Below are positions 56,448 through 64,000 of a stretch of 64,000 nt of DNA, one piece after another. The notes beneath the pieces were generated by a model. That model made no database searches, was not told the origin of the DNA, and was given only the letters and a program-made list of their open reading frames with translations. Each line of letters starts with the position of its first letter. The first letter of the stretch is position 1. Source of the stretch: Berberis thunbergii (taxonomy: Eukaryota > Streptophyta > Magnoliopsida > Ranunculales > Berberidaceae); the NCBI GenBank assembly GCA_003290165.1, contig QNQO01000454.1, positions 186,001 through 250,000 on the forward strand. The letters are read 5' to 3'. Made by a program: the position numbers and the translations under genes.

Positions 56448-59400
56448 ATGAGTGAAGATAAAACACTCACAAAGATCCCTCACTTCGATGGTCACTACGA
56501 TCACTGGAGTGAGTTGATGGAGAATTTGTTGAAGGCAAAGGGGCTATGGAGCTTGGTGGAACATGGCTTTGCAGAGCCAAAGGAGGGAACAATGCTAACA
56601 GATGCGCAGCAGGCACAACTTGATGATGCCAGAATCAAGGATCACCAAGTGAAGCATTATCTCTACCAAGCCTTAGACAGAACTGTGTTTGAACAGATCC
56701 TGGATAGGCGCACATCCAAGATCGTGTGGGATTCGATGAAAAGGAAGTTTGGCGGAAACGAGAAGGTAAAGAAATCCCTGCGCAACACTTTGAGAAGGGA
56801 TTTCGAGGTTCTGGAAATGAAGAAAGGAGAAACCATCACCGATTACTTTGCAAGAGTAATGGTGGTTTCCAACAAATTGCGAAGCAATGGTGAAGACATG
56901 CCAGATTCAAAAATAGTGGAGAAAATCCTGCGAACCTTGACAGAACGGTTCACATACGTGGTGGTCTCCATTGAAGAATCCAGGGATACAGATGAGATTT
57001 CAATTGATGAATTGCAAAGCACTCTAGTGATGCATGAGCAAAAATTCTCTCGAGTCATCAAGGAAGACGATGACCAGGTTCTTAAGGTGGAAGAGAGACC
57101 AAGCAGAGGCAGAGGCAGAGGATCACCTAGAGGACGTGGTGGTAGAGGCAGAGGAAGGAACAACTTCAACAAAGCAACGATCGAATGCTACAAATGCCAT
57201 GGTTTAGGACACTATCAATATGAGTGTCCTAAATGGAACAAGGAGGCAAATTACGCAGAATTAGAAGAAGAAGATGAGATGATGTTGATGACTTATGTTG
57301 GTTTCCATGAAGGCAAACAAAGTAAGACCTGGTTCATTGATTCTGGCTGTTCAAATCACACGTGCAACAACGAGGACATGTTCTCTAGCTTGGACATGAC
57401 ATTCTCACACTCTGTCAAGCTTGGAAACAACACTCGAATGGAGGTGGTTGGAAAAGGTACTGTCAAGCTAGTACTAGGAGGCATTACATACTCAATTAGT
57501 GATGTCTACCTGGTACCTGAACTCAAGAATAACCTGCTAAGTGTGGGTCAACTCCAGGAGAAAGGATTGGCAGTTTTGTTTGAAGGAGGAATGTGCAATG
57601 TGTATCATCCTCAAAGAGGTTTGATTATACAATCGATTATGAGTGGAAATAGGTTGTTTATCGTATTGTCTGAGTTGCACAAGTCAATTGGAAAGCAAGA
57701 AGAGAAGTGTCTTCACACAACTACCACTGATTTGTCAAAACTTTGGCATCAGCGGTATGGCCATCTCAGTTACAAAGGCTTGCGCACACTGCAGTACAAG
57801 AAAATGGTACATGGGCTTCCAAAATTTGCTGCATCAACAACTACTTGCGTGGACTGTTTGAATGGCAAGCAGACTCGAAGTCCAATTCCTAAGCAAGTTT
57901 CCTGGAGAGCAAATCAACCATTAGAGCTCATCTACTCAGATATCTGCGGACCCATCACACCTACCTCCAACAGCGGTAAAAGGTATTTTTTGAGTTTCAT
58001 TGATGATTACAGTAGAAAAGCATGGGTCTATCTATTATCTGAAAAATCAGAAGCTCTAGAGTCTTTCAAATTCTTCAAGAAGATGGCCGAGGCAGAAGCA
58101 AACATGAGTATAAAATGTCTTAGAACAGACAGGGGAGGCGAGTACACTTCCACTGATTTCAACAACTTCTGCAGGGAGAATGGAATTAGAAGACAGCTGA
58201 CGAATGCATCTACACCCCAACAAAACGGCGTCGCCGAGAGGAAGAATAGAACAGTGATGAACATGGTGCGATCCATGTTGTCAGCTAAGAAGATTCCGAA
58301 GAGTTTCTGGCCAGAGGCAATAAACTGGACATTTCATGTCCTAAATCGATCTCCAACTCTAGCAGTAAAAGATGTCACACCGCAGGAAGCATGGAGCGGA
58401 ATCAAGCCTTCAGTGGAGCATTTCAAGGTCTGGGGATGCCTCGCACACGCCCACATACCAAATCAGAAGCGAGGTAAATTAGACAACAAAAGCTCCACTT
58501 GTATTTTCTTGGGGGTTAGCGAGAACACAAAAGGCTTTAGACTGTTCAATGTTGAAACTAACAAAATTATTGTGAGCCGTGATGTAGTGTTTGAAGAAAA
58601 TAAGCAGTGGGAATGGGGAAAAGATTATGAGGGGCAGTTTAAAGAGGAATTAGAGTGGGAAGAACAGAAAACAGATGAGGGAGTTGAAGAAATTCAGCAA
58701 GAAAATGGGGAACAGGAGTGGGAAGAACAGAAAACAGATGAGGGAGTTGAAGAAATTCAGCAAGAAAATGGGGAACAGAGGGAAACACGGGAAATACGGG
58801 TTCAAGAGGATGGAGAACAATCAGATCGAGAGGATACAGAGCCATTATTTCCTTGCCAAAGAGAAAGCTTAGTTCAAGGGAGAGATCGAAGAGTTCCTGC
58901 AGTTCAAGGGAGAGATCGAAGAACTCCTCGATGGATGACTGACTATGTCAGTGGGGAAAATCTCTCAGATGACGAAGTCCACATGGTGAAAGATGCAGAA
59001 GCACAAGATCCTATCTGGTTCAAAGATGCAGTAAAGGAAGAGAAGTGGAGACAAGCCATGGATAGTGAGATAGAGTCCATAGAAAAGAACAGCACATGGA
59101 CTCTCACTGAATTGCCAAAGGATGCTAAGAAGATCGGAGTCAAATGGGTCTTCAAGACAAAGACAGATGAAGTTGGCAAGATTACAAAATACAAAGCACG
59201 GTTAGTGGCGAAAGGGTACTCTCAAAAGCAAGGAATTGATTACTCTGAAGTTTTTGCTCCAGTGGCTCGTCTTGATACAGTTAGAATGATAATTGCCTCA
59301 GCTGCTCAAAAGGGATGGGAAATTTTCCAGCTCGACGTCAAGTCTGCCTTTTTACATGGGAAACTGATCGAACAAGTTTTTGTTGATCAACCTGAAGGTT

Positions 59401-60551
59401 ATGAAAAGAAAGGGAATGAGCATTTGGTGTATAAGCTGCACAAAGCATTGTACGGATTGAAACAAGCACCACGGGCCTGGTTCAGTCGCATCAAATCTCA
59501 CTTCATCAAGGAGGGATTTCAGGGTTGTGACAGTGAACAAACACTTTTCATCAAGAGAAGCAATGAAGGGAAGATTATCATTGTAAGTGTTTACGTTGAT
59601 GACTTAATTTTTACTGGTGATGATGAGAAGTTAATGATGGAATTCAAAGACTCCATGATGAGAGAATTCGACATGTCAGACTTAGGGAAGATGAGTTATT
59701 TCTTAGGAATTGAGGTTGTGCAGAAGAAGAAAGGAATTTTTATTTGTCAAAGGCGGTATGCAGAGGAAGTCCTAAGAAGATTTGGCATGTTCGAGAGTAA
59801 TCCAGTTAGCAATCCTATTGTGCCTGGAGTGAAAATCAGCAGTGATGCAGAGGGAGTACTGGTTGATGAGACCTATTACAAGCAAATAGTGGGCAGTCTC
59901 ATGTATCTCACTTCAACTAGACCCGATTTGATGTTTCCAACAAGCTTAATCAGCAGGTATATGTCGAAACCCACTGAACTTCATTTACAAACTGCAAAGA
60001 GAATCCTTAGATACTTGAAAGGAACAATGGGCCTTGGAATTTTCTACAAGAAGAATGGTCACAATCAGGAGCTAGAAGCCTATACAGACAGCGACTACGC
60101 TGGTGATGTTGAAGACAGGAAAAGTACAAGTGGATATACTTTTCTACTCAGTTCAGGAGCGGTGGCATGGAGCTCAAAGAAACAGCCTATAGTAACGTTG
60201 TCCACCACAGAAGCTGAGTTTGTTGCAGCTGCAGTTTGCGCCTGTCAAGCCATATGGATGAGAAGAATTCTTAAGGAGCTAGGCTATGCAGGAGAAGAAT
60301 GCACAAGCATTAATTGTGACAATAGTTCTACCATCAAGCTGTCCAAAAACCCAGTAATGCACGGACGCAGCAAGCACATAGATGTTCGCTATCATTTTTT
60401 GAGAAATCTGTCAGAAGAAGGAACTGTTGCCTTGGTGTACTGTGCTAGTGCTGATCAAGTCGCTGACATCATGACCAAGCCTTTAAGGGCAGATGCTTTT
60501 CTGAAACTTCGAAGATCATTGGGAATGTGTGACATTACAGAGATAAGCTAA
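56448..60551 (+). CDS. Copia Gag-Pol polyprotein, 1367 aa, uninterrupted
   Basis: The Met at 56448 lies 50 bp after the primer site and opens a single frame. Gag takes about residues 1-270, with an Arg/Gly-rich run (about 222-240) and a zinc knuckle CYKCHGLGHYQYEC (about 247). The protease has WFIDSGCSNHT (about 298). A pre-integrase segment has LWHQRYGHLS (about 433). Integrase has the aspartates in YSDICGPI and RTDRGGEY and the glutamate in NGVAERKNRT (about 497-600). RT spans about 880-1120, with KWVFKTKTDE, QLDVKSAFLHG and YVDDLIFTGDD. RNase H has TDSDYAGD and TTEAEF (about 1212-1340). The order protease, integrase, RT defines Ty1/Copia. All catalytic motifs are present, so it could be autonomous. 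Confidence 0.96.
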   Translation: MSEDKTLTKIPHFDGHYDHWSELMENLLKAKGLWSLVEHGFAEPKEGTMLTDAQQAQLDDARIKDHQVKHYLYQALDRTVFEQILDRRTSKIVWDSMKRKFGGNEKVKKSLRNTLRRDFEVLEMKKGETITDYFARVMVVSNKLRSNGEDMPDSKIVEKILRTLTERFTYVVVSIEESRDTDEISIDELQSTLVMHEQKFSRVIKEDDDQVLKVEERPSRGRGRGSPRGRGGRGRGRNNFNKATIECYKCHGLGHYQYECPKWNKEANYAELEEEDEMMLMTYVGFHEGKQSKTWFIDSGCSNHTCNNEDMFSSLDMTFSHSVKLGNNTRMEVVGKGTVKLVLGGITYSISDVYLVPELKNNLLSVGQLQEKGLAVLFEGGMCNVYHPQRGLIIQSIMSGNRLFIVLSELHKSIGKQEEKCLHTTTTDLSKLWHQRYGHLSYKGLRTLQYKKMVHGLPKFAASTTTCVDCLNGKQTRSPIPKQVSWRANQPLELIYSDICGPITPTSNSGKRYFLSFIDDYSRKAWVYLLSEKSEALESFKFFKKMAEAEANMSIKCLRTDRGGEYTSTDFNNFCRENGIRRQLTNASTPQQNGVAERKNRTVMNMVRSMLSAKKIPKSFWPEAINWTFHVLNRSPTLAVKDVTPQEAWSGIKPSVEHFKVWGCLAHAHIPNQKRGKLDNKSSTCIFLGVSENTKGFRLFNVETNKIIVSRDVVFEENKQWEWGKDYEGQFKEELEWEEQKTDEGVEEIQQENGEQEWEEQKTDEGVEEIQQENGEQRETREIRVQEDGEQSDREDTEPLFPCQRESLVQGRDRRVPAVQGRDRRTPRWMTDYVSGENLSDDEVHMVKDAEAQDPIWFKDAVKEEKWRQAMDSEIESIEKNSTWTLTELPKDAKKIGVKWVFKTKTDEVGKITKYKARLVAKGYSQKQGIDYSEVFAPVARLDTVRMIIASAAQKGWEIFQLDVKSAFLHGKLIEQVFVDQPEGYEKKGNEHLVYKLHKALYGLKQAPRAWFSRIKSHFIKEGFQGCDSEQTLFIKRSNEGKIIIVSVYVDDLIFTGDDEKLMMEFKDSMMREFDMSDLGKMSYFLGIEVVQKKKGIFICQRRYAEEVLRRFGMFESNPVSNPIVPGVKISSDAEGVLVDETYYKQIVGSLMYLTSTRPDLMFPTSLISRYMSKPTELHLQTAKRILRYLKGTMGLGIFYKKNGHNQELEAYTDSDYAGDVEDRKSTSGYTFLLSSGAVAWSSKKQPIVTLSTTEAEFVAAAVCACQAIWMRRILKELGYAGEECTSINCDNSSTIKLSKNPVMHGRSKHIDVRYHFLRNLSEEGTVALVYCASADQVADIMTKPLRADAFLKLRRSLGMCDITEIS
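58653..58778 (+). repeat. 63-bp in-frame tandem duplication in Copia pol
   Basis: Two identical 63-bp units (58653-58715 and 58716-58778) encode a 21-residue acidic segment twice (EEQKTDEGVEEIQQENGEQ core). It lies in the variable linker between integrase and RT. A further 30-bp duplication (VQGRDRR-type) follows at about 58870-58929. Confidence 0.93.
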
Positions 60552-60559
60552 GTATTAGC

Positions 60560-60572
60560 TTAAGGGAGAGTA
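60560..60572 (+). promoter_or_regulatory. Polypurine tract of the Copia element
   Basis: TTAAGGGAGAGTA directly before the 3' LTR. Confidence 0.85.
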
Positions 60573-60808
60573 TGAAAGGAGCCATTAGCTGTTAAGTTCA
60601 GGACCGAGTCTTTAGGTTTGTTTTTAGTCAATTAAGAAATCCCTAGTTTGTAGGAGAGTAGACTAAATCTTTGATTCTGTTTGTTATGGCTATTGTTTAG
60701 CCGATTTCAGCATTCTGTTTGTTATACTAATGGCTATATATGGGCCTTAGTCTCTTTGAATAAATATTCAGTTTTGATTTCCACAATTTACAGAGTCTCT
60801 ACTTTACA
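60573..60808 (+). repeat. 3' LTR of the Copia element
   Basis: Same length and ends as the 5' LTR, with a single visible difference. Confidence 0.95.
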
Positions 60809-60813
60809 CTCCC

Positions 60814-61800
60814 TTGCTCCTAAACTGGGATAGTTTGTTCGTAGTCAATGATTCTTAGAGAAATATTTCAACTATATAGGAGTATTCAATACCACATGAA
60901 GTGAATTCAAAACTCTACAGTAATGACAATAAACTAGGTGACGTTGAAATTCTTCTACCTATAATATTAAATTCATTCTAAGAAATAGCAGTTTGAATTA
61001 TTTGGCCAAATGGAATAAAGAGTTGTTCTCAAGGAAGCACAAACTCTTTGAAAACTTGTCGTATCCGACACACGACACTTGTTCAACACGCGTCAGACAC
61101 TTGGTCAACGTGTTGGTAGATGTCAGACACATGGTCAATGTGGTCAACGTGTTAGACACGCCTCCGATACACTCGAAACTTGATCAGGACACAGTCAAGA
61201 CTCGAAAGTCAATTTTGTTTTATTTTTTACTTTTAAATGTTTGCAAATAACCACGTAATATAATGGTTGTTGATCCATCTGAAGTGAATGACTATTTCAA
61301 TTGCGATTTAAGACAAATACGGCAAAAAACCACTAAGTATAGAGGCAGTGTAGACTTTTTCTTAATCTTTGCTTTTTATTTTTCTCTTATTTGCTTATTC
61401 TCTCCTCTATTTCTTATCTACTTTAATTTTTTCTTGCAACAATGTCATCTTCAAGATACTCTAGAAAGACATTTTATTAGATTATTATTTATATTTATAT
61501 AACTTATTAAAAAAATAGTATGACATGTCGACGTGTCCGCGAGTCCTAATTTTTGAAAAATTGCAGTCGGCATGTCGTGTCAATGTCTGACACGATGTGT
61601 GTGTCCATATCCGTGCATCCTTGGTTGTCTCATGATCAATTTTGTTGTACTTCTGTCCTTATCAAATTTTTTTTTTGCAGTTGTTCATTTTTCTTGGCAT
61701 GACAGAGTTGTAAAATAAGTGCATGCCTATCCAAAACAGTTCCCTGAGAGGCATTCAATTAATGTTAGTATAAGAAAAAAAAAAATAATAATGACATGGT
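60814..61800. other. AT-rich stretch with GACACG-rich MITE-like part
   Basis: Between about 61060 and 61200 the words TCAGACAC and GGTCAACGTGTT recur several times. Around 61530-61625 a partly complementary block (GTCTGACACGATGTGTGTGTCC) closes a possible element of about 0.57 kb. I could not fix the ends. The rest shows no gene. Confidence 0.4.
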
Positions 61801-61803
61801 TAC

Positions 61804-62092
61804 CTGTAAATCTCTGCACACATTAGCTGCAGTTCCCACATAATCAAACTCAATAAAACCGAAACCCATGGATACATTCTTCCCATTTTTCAGATGTTTC
61901 GTTATCTAATAACATACAAAAATGGCATGAGAGAAGAACAAACAGAAAATAGTGAAAAATAAACTATCATAATGCCAATGAATATTACCTTAACGCTGGA
62001 GATGCCTCCCCCCTTTATATGTTCCCTAAATGCTTATTTAAAGACTCAACGGTAGTTTTGAAATTGAGATTCTTGACAAACAACGATTGTGA
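61804..62092 (-). pseudogene. Two RRM exons of the RBM19-like relic
   Basis: 62092-61989 encodes the RNP-2 motif LFVKNLNF and loses one base in a T-run, giving an early TAA. 61905-61804 encodes GFGFIEFD (RNP-1) and ends VCRDLQ. A short intron of 83 bp separates them. Confidence 0.87.
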
Positions 62093-62375
62093 CTGAAAAA
62101 AAAATCATATGTAACACCCAATGTATAACCACACGATGTCAAATTATGCAAATAATAACCAAACATGAAGCTTCTCATTAGCCACACATATGCATATTGT
62201 TATTAAATTTACACAAACTTATGATCTACCTCAAATTCTAAAATCAATATCATTAAAGTTTCGAAGTACTTTCACATAGTATGTAATAATATCTCAACCT
62301 TCTATGCAAAATAACATGACAATGACAAGAAAAAGAAATAAAAATGAAAGAAGAAACAGATAATAGAACTCTCAC

Positions 62376-62565
62376 CTCAGTTCTATCAGGGTCAATATCC
62401 ACTTCGCATGTTCCTTCTAGACGCTGCTCCAGTAATACTCTCTCAACATATTGTGCACCAACAATGACACTGTTTTGTGCATCAGGTGCTAATGTTGAGG
62501 TAAGTGCTAATGTTGAAGTAGGAGAAAGAACGCTGGAAGCCCACTCCAGATATATCGGAACATCT
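62376..62565 (-). pseudogene. Linker exon of the RBM19-like relic
   Basis: Encodes DVPIYLEWASSVLSP, an acidic linker and CEVDIDPDRTE, followed by a GTGAGA donor. This is the most upstream exon I can place. A small internal repeat (AATGTTGAGGTAAGTGCT-like) lies near 62490-62520. Confidence 0.82.
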
Positions 62566-62639
62566 CTAACATAAAAGAGCACAATAAACAAATAAATGAA
62601 TAATAGCCCATGAGATATGAAGTACAATAGAAGATGCAC

Positions 62640-63044
62640 AAACGTACTTTTGAAACTTAGATTTACACAAGAATGGCCTAGTAATCAAACATAATTTGAA
62701 GTTGAAGATGTGCATTTAAATTGGAATTACAAGTTTAGGCACTGTCATTTCAAGGATCGTGTAGTGAAAGATTATATTAGAAAGAAGAGGAAATACAAGA
62801 GAGCGAGTTGCTCAAGAAACAGAGAAGGAAACAACAAAGAAGAAACAGAATTACAACAAACTGAAGAGAGAAAACACTAGAGAAAGACTAAGAAACGCGA
62901 TGAATCAGTCGCCGATGATGAGCGACATCCCACAAAGACGAACAACTTCAAAGTGAAGCTATGCAATCAGGCGTATAAAGCCCAAAAGGAATCAGAACGC
63001 AAGTCGGATGTTTACAATAAACTTCTGGTCTGATCAAGCAAAGA
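62640..63044. other. Unassigned sequence upstream of the minisatellite
   Basis: Purine-rich sequence (GAAACAGAGAAGGAAAC-like). No gene or exon is recognised. Confidence 0.45.
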
Positions 63045-63595
63045 AGTAAAGGTTAGACGAATGAGCCAACTAAGTAAAACGACTTCGAGTGGACTGAAAC
63101 GTCGAGTTAACGAAGTAAAAGTTGGACGAACGAGTCAACTAAGTAAAATTACTTCGAGTCGATTGAAACATAGAATTAAAAAAGTAAAAGTTGAACGAAC
63201 AAGTCAACCTAGTAAAAGCTTCGAGTCGACTGAAATCACAAGTTAACGAAGTAAAAGTTGAACGAACGAGTCAACAAAGTAAAACGACTTCGAGTCGATT
63301 GAAACGTCGAGTTAACAAAGTAAAAGTTGAACGAACGAGTCAACCTAGTAAGAAATTCGAGTCGACTGAAACATCGAGTTAATGAAGTAAAAGTTGGATG
63401 AACGAGTCAACTAAGTAAATTGACTTCGAGTTGATTGAAACATCGAATTAACGAAGTAAAAGTTGAACGAAGGAGTCAACCTAGTAAAAAATTTGAGTCG
63501 AATGAAACATCAAGTTACAAAGACGAATGAGTCAACTAAAATGACTTCGAGCTGATTGAAACATCGAATTAGCAAAGAAAAAGTATAAGAAACTT
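63045..63595. repeat. Minisatellite with ~68-bp units of two alternating types
   Basis: GTAAAAGTTG recurs at about 63115, 63184, 63251, 63320, 63386 and 63455, with spacings of 69, 67, 69, 66 and 69 bp. Units alternate between one with CAACTAAGTAAAA-ACTTCGAG and one with CAACCTAGTAA-TTCGAG, a dimer of about 136 bp. The open frames across it are repeat artefacts. It lies beside the RBM19 relic. Confidence 0.9.
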
Positions 63596-64000
63596 CGACA
63601 CAACTGAATTAACAAACCACCTTGAAGGCGACAGACTCCATTGTTGATCAAACGAACAGAGCAAACAAACGGAGGAGCAAGTTAGCACAGCCCAGGTGAA
63701 CCTTGGATTAATTAACATATCAAATCAACAAAGTAGATGCAAAACAACTTTCCACAAAAGCTCTGAGACAACAAATGCAAGTTCCAGACATGCGTGCTAA
63801 AACATAGGAAAATTCAAATCAACAATTGACTGCTAAGGATATAGTGGTAAAACATCAAAGTTCAAATACGTATTGCCAAGACAACAACGGACAAACAAAG
63901 TCAACAAGAAAAATATATAGAAAAAAACTCTTGTCATTCACTCAAAATCTATTCTATTACATTCAAATGTAGCAATAGAAGACTAAGGGGAAAGATTTAT
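63596..64000. other. Right-hand edge, nothing recognised
   Basis: A-rich sequence with scattered AACAAA words and no frame above about 60 codons. Confidence 0.5.

Larger units (their letters stand above)
56147..60808 (+). mobile_element. Intact, young Ty1/Copia element
   Basis: 4662 bp with 236-bp LTRs (56147-56382 and 60573-60808) and a perfect 5-bp duplication CTCCC (56142-56146 and 60809-60813). I see one difference between the LTRs, an A/G change before GTCTCTAC. The primer site is of initiator tRNA-Met type and the polypurine tract precedes the right LTR. One open frame fills the inside. The gag and protease wording resembles the Ivana/Oryco group, a tentative placement. It lies in the gap of the RBM19 relic, in the opposite orientation. 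Confidence 0.95.
55119..62565 (-). pseudogene. RBM19/MRD1-like RNA-binding protein, C-terminal exons only, broken
   Basis: The homologue acts in pre-rRNA processing in the nucleolus. Exon relics on the minus strand are as follows. 62565-62376 is the linker with VPIYLEWAS and DIDPDRTE. 62092-61989 is an RRM start, SLFVKNLNFKTT. 61905-61804 continues it with NVSMGFGFIEFD. 55511-55382 is part of the last RRM, SLRLPMKFGNHRGFAFVE. 55293-55119 is the C-terminus, AAQFTDEENGFQNP and ESSVKFERIAD-stop. Donor and acceptor sites are kept. One base is lost in the 62092 exon and two in the 55511 exon. The exons between VCRDLQ and the last RRM are not found, and a Copia element fills part of that gap. N-terminal RRMs would lie right of the window or are lost. 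Confidence 0.88.

Noticed and set aside
63061..63382. Repetitive 61-63 codon frames
   Set aside because: They are read-through of the minisatellite units.
1..64000. CRISPR arrays, rRNA, tRNA genes, bacterial operons
   Set aside because: None seen. Repeats are LTRs, minisatellites and element-internal repeats, and tRNA-like words are primer-binding sites.

Overview
This 64-kb window looks like transposon-dense intergenic DNA from a flowering plant. The evidence is spliceosomal gene relics with plant-specific products (a vacuolar sorting receptor, a DUF26 cysteine-rich receptor-like protein, an RBM19/MRD1-type RNA-binding protein), plant LTR-retrotransposon lineages (Tat, Athila, Tekay, other chromoviruses, Copia), plant hAT-type elements, and RTE and L1 LINEs. 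The DNA is AT-rich. A dicot is my guess but is not proven. No rRNA, tRNA, CRISPR or prokaryotic feature was seen. The only long undamaged reading frames belong to retrotransposons. All host genes seen are broken or partial.

Layout. (1) 1-18068: an old Tat-type Ty3/gypsy element on the minus strand, with its left (3') LTR cut by the window edge. It has an antisense ORF, a 79-bp tandem array between pol and the 3' LTR, a dual RNase H, and no gag. Its RT gene is split by a ~0.64-kb hAT-type element (7258-16368, 8-bp TSD), which is itself split by an 8.5-kb non-autonomous Athila-type element (7291-15752, TSD GCGGG). (2) 18838-32080: a minus-strand chromovirus with 479-bp LTRs. Its RT is split exactly, with a 5-bp TSD, by a 7.6-kb composite (21537-29140). 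The composite holds a Tekay pol, Tekay LTR pieces in opposite orientations and short TRIM-like units, and both of its outer termini are U5 ends of the same TRIM LTR. This is the strangest structure in the window. (3) 32481-38317: a Tekay LTR remnant and two hAT-type elements with perfect 8-bp TSDs, one carrying a captured DnaJ exon.

(4) About 38590-44215: a VSR pseudogene that keeps its introns, followed by an RTE LINE into which an L1 LINE inserted. (5) 47484-54839: a DUF26 receptor-like gene, frameshifted, lacking a kinase domain, and interrupted by a young chromovirus (48019-53488; LTRs nearly identical; TSD GTTCT). (6) 55119-62565 (minus): C-terminal exons of an RBM19/MRD1 homologue with frameshifts and missing exons. 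An apparently intact 4.66-kb Copia element (56147-60808; 1367-aa polyprotein; 1 LTR difference seen) sits in the gap. (7) 63045-63595: a 68-bp minisatellite with alternating unit types.

The genes do not form a pathway. The window records successive insertions into decaying host genes. Relative ages can be read from LTR divergence: the Tat element is oldest, the 479-bp-LTR chromovirus and the Athila element are intermediate, and the chromovirus at 48 kb and the Copia element are youngest. Several reading-frame breaks are single-base indels in short runs, so some could be sequencing errors. All comparisons were made by eye.
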